Assembly: GCA_028015205.1 (NCBI GenBank)
Contig: JAPWFG010000018.1
Coordinates: 3,410,001 to 3,474,000 of the forward strand
DNA length: 64,000 bases
Source: Mytilisepta virgata
Lineage: Eukaryota; Mollusca; Bivalvia; Mytilida; Mytilidae
Reading direction: 5' to 3'
The translations under genes were made by a program, and so were the position numbers. Positions 1 through 13,300 of the stretch are shown here, in pieces. The notes below the pieces were generated by a model. It worked only from the letters and a program-made list of their open reading frames with translations, ran no database searches and was not told where the DNA came from. Numbering within the stretch: position 1 is the stretch's first letter; each line of letters opens with the position of its first letter.

Positions 1-605
1 ATGGTAATATAGATGGTTGCCATAAGGGAACATGTACCGTTAAAATAGGAAGCAAACTAACTCAGCTATTCAGTAGAGATTTCAAGTGGTTTATTCAGAC
101 ATATAGAACTTAATATTTATCTTTATGGAGTTTAATTGAAATTTGCAATACACTTACAAGATGACGGTACCATGTACTAATGTTTTTATTTAAATCGCTT
201 TAAGTAAACATCTGGCTAATATTACAGATTGAAATATTTTAAATATCCATTTCTAATCGACATACTATCTTTGTTTTTTTTTCAAGAACAAGCAATTAAA
301 AAATATTTCATTTTTTTATATTAGAATTCGAGTTGACAGAAATTATAAATTTTGACGTTTGTGCACTGCTTTTGGACTATGCTTATCACGAACCATATAA
401 TAGTTATAATTATGATAATAATAATACCAAAAAAAAACGAGTGTTTAATTCATGTATATTATGTCTAAGACCTTATCCGTTCTCAGATATAAGATAATGT
501 TATATTTGTTTAGAAGGATATCCATTTACTGAAACAGAGTAAAATATATAAGAGTTATCTCAAATCGGGAATAGTCGCATCGTCTCGTGAAGTATGGGTT
601 TTGTA
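1..605. other. Non-coding AT-rich flank, no gene seen
   Basis: No open frame of coding character, no EGF-type cysteine spacing and no convincing exon borders were seen on either strand. It is probably an intron of, or the upstream flank to, the phosphatase gene that starts to be visible at 4.2 kb. Confidence 0.4.
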
Positions 606-2985
606 TTAACTAAAGAGGATAAATATACCCAAGAAGCAAATTAAAAAAAAGTAATCCATTGGACATAGAAACCCGGAAAGACGAATCAACAACAAACACA
701 AGAAATACACATTGAAAATTAAAAAACAATGAACAACACGAACCCCTATAAAAACCAGGAGTGATCCCAGGTGTTTCGGAAGGGTAATCAGTTCCTGCTC
801 CGTATACAACACCTGTCGTGAAGTCCAACAAAGTCAATCCGATGGAAGTCACACATCGTTGGAGGAGCATGAAATGTTACGACAGTGGGAACAGGTTCAA
901 CATCATCTTAGATACTGAAACACTGTAACGGTCAATCAATTCGTGATGACATCAGTTTATCTCTGATAAAACCCTAGAAGCTTTTGAGAAAGCAGTAATC
1001 CTCTTTGTGGAAAGTCGGGCTAACTCACGCATACCCTTGAAAATCGGATTAGCTGAGAAACTTAGACGCCATATGCAGGCGATGCTGATATATTGCTACT
1101 CAAGAAAGTTAACAATGGTATCTGTAGTATCATTAATTTCAAGCTCACTGGGGTAGATGAGATGTAGAAAGTCTTGGAATTTGTCGTTATTTAACGACAA
1201 CACGTCATCTATATAACGAAAAGTGAAATTAAAGGATTGTGTTAGTTTTTTTTTTTTTTTTTTTTTTTTTTTGGTTTTCACGTAGTAGCCCTTGAATGAA
1301 GTCCGCTTGATATGAGTACAGAAAAAGATCGGCGAGGAAAGCAGCACAGTTGGTTCCCATTGGAATGCCAATTGTTTGTTGAAAAATCAGACCGCCAAAT
1401 TCAACAAATATGTTGTCTATGAGAAAATCTTCAAAATACCTTTTGTCAGAATCAGAGTGGTTCTTCACGAAATAAGCCTTTTCTCTACCTAAAACTAGAA
1501 TTTAATACATGGGTGAGCCATTTTTCTTGAAAAAAACATTGTTGATCTAGTTGTTTTAAGTGATCTTTTAATTGAGAATGTGGTATGGTAGTGTAGAATG
1601 TAGAAAAGTCGAATATTTTTATGCTGTTGCATGTAGCCAAATATTTTGATTTTGGATATTGTGATAATTTTTTTGAGTTTTAATCTACGCCACTGGTTGA
1701 ATATGATGTTTTACAGCAATTCTGACGCCCTTTTTAATACATGTCAATATGAATGTTAAAATCTTGGAAAGAGGTTTTGTATAGCAATTAGCTGACCAAG
1801 CAATGTACATTTCTTTAAACGGATTCATATGTAGCTTAGAAATCCGATAAAGAGCATGGAGATTCATTTCGTCACCCTTTGTAGAAACACCAAAGGAATG
1901 AAGAACGGCTTTGTGGTGATCAAGGACTTCCTGCTTAGTGAGTGTGGTCGGTGTATAAGTTGGGTTACCCGCAGTGTTATCTATTCTCAACTCGTTTCTA
2001 AGACACTCAAAATAAAAGTTCCTGCAGACAAAAAGCAATTTAATTGGGGCTTGGTGCGCTGGGACAACTCATATTTGTCACGGAGGGGAGTCAAATTTTC
2101 AACAAACATAGGGTATTTAAAGATGAATGTAGCTTTGGTACTCGTAGGCCCTTGGAGTTGTATCATTGACGTAATAGCCTTCACCCACTCTGAAATTGCG
2201 GCAACAGGTTCCTTTGATCCCATTTTCTGGCATAGTCCTCAACAGAATCCATCAGCAATTTGGAATTATATTTCCAATTAATTGGCTAAGGTTCTTGGTA
2301 TTTGGGGCCTTTAACTAGCATATTTTTTAGCTTTTGATAATCAACTAGATTAAGATCACCAGTGATAATATGACCCCGGGACTATAATTAAATGGATACG
2401 TCGAACAGGAGCAGTCAGGGGGTCTAGACTTGATGTAATCGAAATTAAGGTCCCACAATGCCCGTTTGCAATTGAAAATCTTGGTTGCAATAGGTTTTCC
2501 ATACGAATAAAAAATAAATGGAAAGTTTGGTATTTGAAATATGGAAGAATTTTAGATCCAAGCCTTTATTAACCAAATTAACTTTAAGGAACGACCTTTG
2601 GTGAAATTTGTCGTTATGGATGCAAACTGGTTTGAATAATCTATGAGAAGCAATATCCGATACCACAGCAACCAGTTTGTATTCAGCTAAATTAAAATTT
2701 TGATCTGTTGCTCCATTGCTTTTTTGTAGAGTGAGCTAAGCTTAAACAAAGGAAGAGAATATAATTTAATTCGAATGTGATGGAGTCCTAAAGGTTTTTG
2801 TATATACCGCAATAACTCCTTTAATGAGACGTCGTGGTCAATAGGGGAAGTGTAATGTCGATGACCATGCGTGGAGTTGTATTGATAATATTCATCACAT
2901 TGATTTTGCTGCATTTTGGGTTTGAAAGATTCCCGATACTGTCAATTTTATAATTGCAACCGTATGGCATGGCAGTACCCAATTA
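606..2985 (-). mobile_element. Decayed Penelope-like retroelement, RT fragments plus 3' end
   Basis: Read on the minus strand, broken frames follow the order of a reverse transcriptase of the type with motif GIPMGTNCA (here GIPMGTNCAAFLADLFLYSY, near 1330-1400) and the catalytic FRYIDDVLSL (near 1190-1225). The N-terminal part around 1690-2040 carries YRISKLHMNPFK, matching the PKLHK-type region upstream of RT palm motifs in Penelope-like elements. The 3' non-coding part (610-860) is shared with the copy at 31.8-32.0 kb. Stops and frame changes show that it is dead. The RT identity is clear; the assignment to the Penelope-like class rests on recognised motifs and is less certain. Confidence 0.75.
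1246..1272. repeat. Poly(T)27 tract inside the dead RT
   Basis: An uninterrupted run of 27 T. On the minus strand it is a run of lysine codons between the B and C motifs of the RT, exactly where the better copy at 47.8 kb has a short KQKK stretch. It looks like expansion of an A-rich coding segment. Confidence 0.9.
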
Positions 2986-2989
2986 CTTT

Positions 2990-3581
2990 ATCCTAAATTC
3001 TTCTGTTTGTCTGCGAAGGGGTGATCTTGTCTGAAATCACTTGACCAATTGGAAACAGACGGACTTGGCAGCAATAGTCCCTAGCAGGTCCTCTTTCAAC
3101 AATGTCTGATTTCATGGACTGTGAACAAAGATTGTTTAACATTAGACCCTATGGAAAATTCACACAAACATTTTCTCGTCTGAAACTACAGAGCCAATTG
3201 GAACTTAAATTGGCAGCATTGGTCCTTAGGTGGTCCTCTTTCAGAATTGTGTCCGATCACCCGCATACCAAGATGGCCGCCACAGCCAAACTTAGTTTAA
3301 TATAGGACCCTTTGGGAAAATTCATTTAAAAATATTCTTGTCTGAAACCACGTAGCCAGTTGGAACAAGACATAGCAGTTATGATCCTTAGATGGTTCTC
3401 TTTTAGAAACGTGTCCATTGATCTGGATTGTCAACCAAGATGGCTGCCAGAGCCGCACTTAGTTTAACATAGAACCATATAGAAAACCCAGCCAAATTTA
3501 CTGCAAAATTTAAATATTTAGTCCTGCTCAAAGTGAAAAGTTAAATCCAGGTGAGCGATACAGGCTTTTGAGAGCCTCTAG
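2990..3581 (+). mobile_element. Helentron-like repeat, 5'-truncated copy
   Basis: The right end is well preserved: the subterminal CAGGTGAGC (3549-3556 region), then GATAC, then a hairpin with arms AGGCT/AGCCT (3562-3577), then CTAG at 3578-3581. Internal units repeat the themes 'accaattggaa', 'agatggccgcc' and 'catagaaccatat'. The hairpin-like left end seen in other copies (AGCTCACCTGG...) is missing here. Confidence 0.65.
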
Positions 3582-4243
3582 TTAAAATTCATCGTCTTTT
3601 CGCTCCACTCGGAAAAGACGTGAATTTTAAAAAGCCGTTGAAACTTTTCCAGTCTTCACTTTGAACTATTGTAAGAATCTGTTATTTCGTTTCAATTCCA
3701 ACTGAGTTTACCGCTATTCTTGCACATAACTCGAAAGAATACTACTGATATGAATACAATGATCCTAACGACAAAATTGCTTAAACCGTTGTCAACTTTT
3801 TAATGTCACACCACTCGTGTATAGTGGAAGCAGTAGTTGAAGCAGTATACATCTTTTTGTGACAACCCTTTTCATGTTGTAACATGTATTTTCTTCATGT
3901 CAGACTAGTTTTGACTAGTGCAAGTTTTCTACATTGTACCAATCTCAACGCAATTACATTTAGCCACGATAATCAAGTTTTTGTGGAGCTTAAATTACTG
4001 AAATAATTTTATTTCACAGAAAATTTGTTATTATTCTTACTTTAAATTACTAAAAATTATACGGACCATTACTAAAAGGTTTTACTCTTTACTTGGGTAA
4101 TTTTCAAACAAATATGTTTTTGTTAATAAACGTCAGTCATCAAAAAGGTTGGGGTTATGTATCTTAGGTAGTGTCAGTTCAACACAGATAATACATATAT
4201 TAGACATATGTAGTTGTTTTAATAAACAATGAATCTTTCTCAG
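3582..4243. other. Intron-like DNA before the first visible exon
   Basis: AT-rich sequence without coding character. It ends in the acceptor tttctcag at 4236-4243. No signal-peptide exon was found here. Confidence 0.4.
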
Positions 4244-4378
4244 GTTGTCTCAGTGGGTGGTATGGTAAATACTGTAACATATCATGTCCGGAACATTGTG
4301 GAGGACCTTGCGACCTTGAAACAGGAAATTGTATCCATGGTTGTAAAGATGGGTATACTGACACAAGGTGTGATCAAG
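4244..4378 (+). CDS. RPTP exon: EGF-like module 1
   Basis: A 135-nt exon, phase 1 in and out, acceptor cag and donor gtagat. It encodes 45 residues with eight cysteines spaced x8-x3-x3-x3-x6-x3-x8 ([10 protein letters not shown] at the start, [10 protein letters not shown] at the end). This is the 8-cysteine pattern of laminin/MEGF-type EGF modules. The first codon is completed by an exon outside the window or not recognised. Confidence 0.88.
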
Positions 4379-7300
4379 GTAGATGATATTTAATTCTAAA
4401 TTCTTGTAAAAGTTTTTAACATTAGTGTAATTTAAAACTAATTTAATTGATTTGGATTCCTTCAGTAAAAATGTTATATTTATCTATGAATTTAATTGCG
4501 TTTTGAGTAATTCAAGTATTTATAGACATGTGACAGACAGGAATAAATTATTTCAGAATGTAAAAATGGACTGTATGGAAGTCGATGTCTACGAAATTGC
4601 TCACAAAATTGTAAATTTGCTTGTGATCATGTAACAGGAAGTTGCGATGATGTAGGCTGCAAACCAGGGTGGATTGGATACAACTGCACTACAGGTTTAT
4701 TTATTATCATTGTAATTAAAAATGGATATGCAGTTCTGTTGAAGTCATAAATCAACTACCACAAAAAGAGAAGTAAATGTAATGGAACAGAAATGCTGGT
4801 CTAATCCTTTAGGTTTTGTCACACGTATGTTTTGATCTTATGCTAAGAATTTATCTACCATATCATTTCGGCCGTTAGAGAATACTTTACTTTACCGCAA
4901 ATTATCTCCAGTATTCGGAATTCTGAGGAGCCGGTTTTTGGAGGATTTTTTTTTACTTGAAAATATAGGTGAGTATTCCGGACCAGAAAAAAAACATTCG
5001 GTTTGAGGAGGAATCCGGTTTTCACAGGGGCCGGTTTAGGGGATATCCACTGTATTATTTGATAACTTTACTATTAATTAGGTTCAACTAAAGGTCATCG
5101 ACTTTAATTTTATTTAATTTTATACTATCTTGGTTTTTTCCATTTCATTGTATTAAAAAAACGCTGTAGCTAAGGCCGAGGGGGGAGAAGGGGGAGGGGA
5201 GGGGAGTATTATTGACACCATTCAAATAGTTTCATTATCTGTGTACATTGAAGCTGACCATGGTAGCATTATCAAACTACAAATAAAAATATACATTAGG
5301 TACTAGGAATTGAATAAAAATTGAAAAGAAAGATATTAGAGGGTTTATTTAAAAACTTGGAGTAATTTTAGAATGGTTTATATTTTTATTTGTTTTACCG
5401 AATGACGAAGCAAAAAGAACAATTGGCATTTTTGATTCAATTCATGACCAAAACGGTACCTCAATTTTACTGTCCATGCTTGTTTTAAAATATATCTCAA
5501 ATTATAATAAAACCGGTATTTATGCAGGTCAGAGCTTAACGTGCATATGATAATCAGATGCCAAATTAGTTTCGTAAAAGGCGCATTTTGGACAATATTG
5601 TGACCAGGACAATCAATTAGGTAGAAGCATATTGCCCAACATCTGGGTAATATAAAACTTTTTCGAGGTAGGGACTACTTACGCTTGATTTCAAAATATA
5701 TCATTTTAAACTTTCAACTATCAACTTAAGTGGTGATGCCCTGTGTGGCGTAAAATTTATTAATTCAGTAGATTCTTTCTCTCTGTACAAATGCTGTAGA
5801 AGCAAGAAAGATGACAATCCATATTGAAAAAATATATTATGAACAAGCATCTGTGCTTGAGACCAAACATACCAGACCCTAAAACAAGTACATAAGTGCT
5901 GAAGTGAAGATCAACATGTACATATAAATAGACCTGCAGTTACCGTGTATTTGATAAACATGTTTGCAATCTTTAGAGTGTAGCCCAGGAAAATATGGCA
6001 TTAACTGTTCAGAATCCTGTAGTGGATGTGTGGATGAATTGTGTGGTAACGTGGACGGCGTATGCAATAACAAAACTGCATGTAAACCAGGCTGGAAATT
6101 TGATCCAACGTGTAACGAAAGTAAGTAGTTTTACATTCAGTGACATTTGATCTTTACCTAATGATTACCTAATATCATTTACAAACAGTAGAAAGTATTC
6201 AGATGCTTAAGTATAAGGATGCAGTATTATAATAATTTATGTAGTTTTAAGAAGTAAATCATCATTTACTCGTTTGCTTTCATTAAAATATGCAAGTTTT
6301 TTCGTTTTCTCAATGTTTTTAATGTATGCTTTATAATAAATCAACTAATTGTTCAGGTAGGATAAGGTTGTTTCGTTAAAAAAACATATATTTTCAGATA
6401 CAAAAAACTGTTACTATAATAGTCAGTAAAATATACTCGAATAAGTTAGAATGATACGCGTGAATGATGGGCATGTGTTAGTTATATTCCAAAGATCAAA
6501 TTTCTCTTTCCGTTTTTTTTTATTTATATTTAGCAGTGCGTGGTCAGAACCTTTATTCAGCCCTTAATTGACTTAACATAAAAGCTAAAAGTTCTAGCGT
6601 TTGCCGTCATAATATATGTTACTTTCTTAGATTAATCGATAGATATTTTCATTATTTTACAGAAACGTGCTATGCGAGTTGCCGAAATGTCCTTATTATT
6701 TCAATATTAACTGCACAGTGTCGTAATTCTAGTAAAGTAGGACGTAGATTCAACTTTGCGAGTATCGTATGGCTGTTTAGATATAGTGTACTATGTGGCA
6801 TACCAGAAAACGTAAATTACAGTTCATTTGAAGTTTGTTGATTTTCGGGTTTATAACTTCAGAGGCATGTACGCGCTAGAAATTTTCGTTTGAAGTTCAG
6901 GCTGGTTGGCCACGATTGTACAACATGGCGAACATCCTGTACCGTAAAGCGCACCAAAGACCTGCAATTACGTGCAAGGGGAAACCATATTAAAGTTATG
7001 TTTGGCGCTAGATATAATATTAAATTTATTTTAAATAAATTACACGATACAATTATTTATAATCTAAATAATTCAAGTTTCTCCCTACGATATGCAGGGG
7101 CTTAATATTACCACTGGAACAATAATTTGATTCTGAAAAGTGGGGAAGGGGTCAAAATATTAATTTATATTAGAACAGAAACTGAGCTTGTCAGAAAATT
7201 TGAACTAAGCCAGTCAAAAATAAATTAAAACTATAGTTAGGTGACATATGTCAGACAGACATGTACATAAAAAAAATTTGCATACCAAAAGATCACGTAT

Positions 7301-10300
7301 ATACTTGGTATATAGCTACAGAGAAACAGAATAAATAACACAATCCTGACTTGCACCAAAGCGTGAAAATGAGGTGAGGTGACAAGACTATTATTTAGGA
7401 AATGATTTTGGATCTTGAAAACTTGTATCCTATGTTTACGAGGCAGGATTGTTTTCGACACTTCTTTGTTTTTACAAAATGCTCCTAATGTGTTCATATG
7501 AAATAGCTTTTTTGATCTAATTGGACTCCCACAATAATATATATATATATATATATATATCAAATTATTTTTATAAGGTCTTTGTATATCTTTTAATCCG
7601 TTTATCTACTACTTTACACATACGTGCATGAGTGATTGAGTGTTACGTAACCTTTATTTATGTGTCATTCTTTCTTTATTTCATTATTCCATAGCAAAAT
7701 TTAAGAAGACGTATCAGTCAAGCAGTATTTATAATTTAAAAGAAAAAAAAAGCACAAACTACATATCCATATATTAATCCAACAGGACACCAGATCTGAA
7801 AGTAAAATGTTCTAATCCAAAGATCATGTATTTATAAAACACGGATACACAATTTCACAAATTTATCTTTTCTTTGAATCTCATGAAAGTGAAGAAGAAC
7901 AAAAAAAAAACAGCTCAAATTTATTCTGATACAACAGATGTATAAATTAACAGAAATTAAAAACTGTTCAGATTCCGCAGACAGTAAAACTGTAGAGAAC
8001 CATAAACAACATGCATAAAGTGGCTGAAGCAAAAACTCTCTAAAATGTGAATACATGTAGCTTTTTAAGTAATTCTCTATTATCATGCACAGAAACTCTT
8101 GGTTTTAGGGAATTTAAAATACACACCAAGTTCTAATAAAAGCGTATAAATATTATACATTCACTTTACACATGCATTTTTTGTTCATTACATCTAGGAT
8201 TTGAGATAAGGAGAAAGGGAAAGCATCAATGACTTCAATTTTCCATTCATTATCTAAAATGATAACACTCATAACAATTTACAGTAATCTTTATTTACAG
8301 TGTAGTATTCCTGCTATTTTCTCACAAGTTACACCACAAACAGTTCCTTATATACACATATATGTCCAGATTTGGTTGCTTTAGATCTTATTCATAAACT
8401 GGATATTCTGAATCTGAATACTATACTCACCAACTGCATGGACACTTAAAATTCAAAGAAAAGAATAACTTTTGATACATGCAACTGAACTGAAATTAAA
8501 AACTGACAAAAAGTTCGTCAGAAAAATAATTCATGTCCTAATTAAACTTTACGTATAGCCATGCAATGTCACATGCCACAGTTGTACTTAATGGACAATT
8601 AGAATCAAATGTGTCTCCTCAAACACATTTCGTACATACATGCTTACATGTGTTACACCACAAACAGTTCCTTATATACACATATATGTCCAGATTTGGT
8701 TGCTTTAGATCTTATTCATAAACTGGATATTCTGAATCTGAATACTATACTCACCAACTGCATGGATACTTAAAATTCAAAGAAAAGAATAACTTTTGAT
8801 ACATGCAACTGAACTGAAATTAAAAACTGACAAAAAGTTCGTCAGAAAAATAATTCATGTCCTAATTAAACTTTACGTATAGCCATGCAATGTCACATGC
8901 CACAGTTGTACTTAATGGACAATTAGAATCAAATGTGTCTCCTCAAACACATTTCGTACATACATGCTTACATGTGTAAAACCCTATCCCTTGTGAATAC
9001 ATGAAATATGAGAATGGGTGTAAATTTTAACCAGATTCAGTGGACCATAAAATCTCGAATATTATGGTCCAATTTCTATACATGCATTTGTTATTTTCCA
9101 AGATGCATCCGCTGGTGAAATAGTATACCTATACGACTTACAGTGTCTTAGAACTCAACCTTAACCAAACAATAACCAGAGTCACTGAAGGTCAGGGTGA
9201 TTCAATTTTTATATAGACCATTGTTATTTTCCAAGACGCATCCACTGGTGAATTATATTACCTATATCACTTTCAGTGTCTTAAAAATTGACAACACAAA
9301 ACTTAACCATAGTCATTCATGCAGACAATTTTTATTTAGAACTTCTTTATTTTCCACGACGCAACCACTAGTGAAATATTAAACCTATATGACTTTCAGT
9401 TTCTAAGATCTGGACCTTTATACATTTATAAGGTCTGACGAACGAACGGACAAACGAAACGTTATATACAATCCATCCCCAACTCTGTAATTAATTGTCC
9501 AAGTAGCGAGTAGAATAAGATTGTAAACCAAGGAAATTAATTTTTTGAAGATTTGGCTTATTTACTGTCTTCTTTGTTTAAATGCATAATACAAGCATTT
9601 CAAATGAATCCTGTTATTCACGATAATTCTGTTCAAGTTCCTTTCAGGGTGACAAAGATCAATAAAGGCTGAAAATGAAAATTAACTGCTTTATTAAGTG
9701 TAAAATTGCAAACAATTATCAACACACGTCTTCGATATTATATTTTATATTATTTAATTGTTATTTTATGGAACATGTCCTTTTTTTATATTAATGGGAC
9801 ATGTACTTTTATTTTAATTCTAGACAGTTGGCCCATAATATTGCAATAAACTATTCTTATTCAATTCTATGCCAAATTTCCAACAAAAGAAATAAACTGA
9901 AGGTAAGTCCCAATCTGCTATTTTTTTACATAACAATTCTGTTTGAACTTTCTTTCTTTTTAGGGGGGAGTGCACGACGAGTATTTTATTTAATTTCATA
10001 AGTACATTTATGTTTTTATTCAAGTTGAATTTTAATATCGTGTGAATTTTCTCTGAAAAACAATACTTTTATCCACAGTATCCAGGCCGACATTAAAGTA
10101 CTGCAGTGTAGACTTAAGTTAAATGCAATAAGGGGGTTAGTGGCGGGGGAGGTGGTGCTGTAACAGGCACTGCGAGCGAGATTCGAATTGATGTTTTATA
10201 TCATTTTACACATATTCCTTCGTTGTAGATTTATTTGGAGGATTAATAATGATATTGCGTCAAAATATGCATATAGAAATAACACCTGGTCACGACTGAT

Positions 10301-13300
10301 ATACTTGGTTGAACGTGTAAATCATCAAAAGACTCGTGTAACGCGCGAATCGTTTGCGTCTAAGGTGTGGATCGTATGCTTGTAAGGTGTGAATCGTGTG
10401 CGTGCAAAGTGCGAATCGTGTGCGTGTGGTTTGCGTGTGGTTATAAACGTGGGATTTAAATCGTGTAACGTGTACGAGATTTCATTGGTCGAGACCAATT
10501 TTAAAACGTGTATTTTCAAATCATTGCATATTTCAAACTCGAATTAAAATATGATTCGAACGAACTTTCACCTGTGTCAAATATTTGAATATGTTGATAT
10601 TAATATTGAAGCAAAGCTTCTAATCTATTTTTTTTTTATTTTTTTTTTTTTTGACAAAATCATTTATTAATTTATATCTGCATAGTACATTTTTACTTAA
10701 GTAAGTATTTGGTTATTATATTCCCAAGACGGTTTATTCGCCCGACGACTACTAGGCTAAAACAACATCTAATTAGACAAAGGATTAAGAGGTTCTACTT
10801 GTATGTATTTACCTGTAAATTTAACTGAGATGAGCTTTCGGATTGAAGAAATGAATACATAAGAAATCTGACATAGCTTAATAAAATTGATAATTTACAT
10901 GAATTTACTGAAAATAAAATAGATCACTAAAAACAATTTATTGACAAAATAAATATTATATTCAAATGTATACATTTAGAGTTACGTTTTCAGATAATCT
11001 TCAATTATATAATAAATATATTTACATGTATGTACAGATTTTTTACATAGAGAATATTAAATATTCACTTATGGTTTAATACTGTTTTAAATGAATAAAT
11101 GATTAACAAAATGTCATATTTATATCAACTATATATGAACAGTTAATAGTTTATATTATACTTTATATTGTTAATGAATAAATAAAATATTATTACAATT
11201 TAACTTATAACTAAACCATTAAACATTGTATATCTGAGATGAATGTACAGGTAAGTAAGAATTTGTCCCGTCAGAGGAAATCTTAATCCCTTGTCTAATT
11301 AAACGTTGTTTTAGCTCAAACGTCGTTCGTATACTACCCCCATGCCATGATGTCTTTTGTTTGAAAGGAGCCATAATTACGGCGTAATTTTATTTTGCTG
11401 ATAACTTTATTATTATCCTATGAATTTTTGTTAGTATGCCCTAGCCAATTATGATTAGATTAAAATAACATGAAAAGGTTTATTGATTTTAAAGTTTTGT
11501 TATAAAGTTTAATCAATTTCCTATTTAAAAAAAATAGCATACGCAAATAGTTTTATTTATGAAAAAAGTTCAATGTGGGCCATTTAATGATGCTTTTATC
11601 ATATTTATTCATTTCAAATCAAACGAAATTTTTAAATATATTTCATTGCTATTCATTTTTGAAAAAAAATTAATTAATTCGTTTCGTCATATTTCCTTCA
11701 TACTTACAAACATAATCAATAGAAATTAATAGAAATAGCACGATCGGAAATCGTGTATCGTATAACGTGCATCGTGTGGTTTGCGTGTAACGTGCGAATC
11801 GTGTGCATGTAAGGCGCGAATCGTGGGAGTGTGGTTTGGGGCGTTACGCGCTCAATCATGTGTAAGTGTCAAGTGATGGCATTGCCGACTCGCATCTTTT
11901 CTTTTCTAAGTTCACTTGTTTGTTGGATTATTACTGCATTAAGAGATCTTACCTGGAGCCGTTATATCAGGTGAGTACAAACAAGTCCATGAGTGAGAGA
12001 ATTTTCTCTTTAAGCTGATAATAAATCAGTTTACATTTTTGCATGTGGTTCAACATGTGCGATATCCAAATCTCCAAGCTTCTCGGAGATCCAGGTTTGC
12101 AAATAAGAAAAATAGGCCCCGTCCATCTATCATGACGGACAGCTCCTAATTTAGCACTCTGAGGCCTTTTCTGATAATATTAGATACATTTTATCACTTA
12201 AAACGGCAATGGAATGCTGATACATCATGCAATATCACTGCCGACCAAAAAAATCACCAAACTCTTGACGTAAATATGCAGTTTCTAACAATAACGCGAC
12301 GACTGACGTTCGTCACGTTGCACACGCTACTATTCTGGATTACAGGAGCTACTTCCCCCTTGAAAAACAGCCTTAACCTACCTGCGTTTACACTTCTTTT
12401 ATAATTTCCATAGCACTATGTCAAAAATGCATAAAAACAAAACGATAATTTTAAAACAACAATGAATTATGTACAGCTTGCAACGATACTTATTACGGAA
12501 TGAACTGCCTCGAACGATGCTACTGTCTAGGTGAAACTTGCAACAAGGCAACTGGATTTTGTCAAGCAGGATGTCAAAAAGGTTGGGAAGGAAAATCATG
12601 TAGTAAAGGTAACATATAATCGTATTTAGCTCACCTGTCCTAAAAGGACATATGAGCTTATAGCATCACCTGGCGTCCGTCGATCGTCCGTCCGTAAACT
12701 TTTACATTTGGCCTGAAGCTTCAATGGAAGGTCCTTTACAAAGTTTGCATAAATCATCCCAGTCCGTTAAACAAAATGGCCGCCATTAGCATGTTCATCT
12801 TCTGATTGGACCAAATCTAAAACTTCTTCTCCTCTCAAACCGTAAAGCCAAATTAACTGATTTTTGTTATGGAGCATGTACGTAAAGTCATTTACAAAGT
12901 TTGCATAAATCATCCTGGTCCGTGAAACAAAATGGCCGCTATGACCATTAACATGTTCTGATTTGAAACTTCTTCTCCTCTGAAACCGTAAAGCCAAATG
13001 AACTGATGTTTGGTATGCATCTATGGAAGGTCCTTTACAAAATTTGCATAAATCCTTTTTGGTCCGTGAAACAAAATGGTCGCCATAAGCATTTAGATGT
13101 TCTGATTGGTCGAGATCAAAAATTCTTCTTCTCTGACACTGTCAAGCCAAATCAACTGATTTTTTTTATATGGAACATCTGTGGAAGGTTCTTTACAAAG
13201 TTTGCCTAAATCTTCCCGGTCCGTGAAACAAAATGGCCAGGTGAGCGATACGGGCTCAGCCACTGAGCCTCTTGTTTTTGTATCGCCTACGGATAGGAAG

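Larger units (their letters stand above)
6121..12476 (+). other. Large intron between EGF modules 3 and 4
   Basis: About 6.4 kb without a convincing exon. It holds an AT dinucleotide run (7537-7560), a 324-bp tandem duplication (8328-8975), a three-unit ~128-bp array (9091-9430) and an inverted-repeat segment flanked by short repeats (10.32-11.85 kb). A possible EGF-exon relic is at 6685-6726. Confidence 0.6.
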
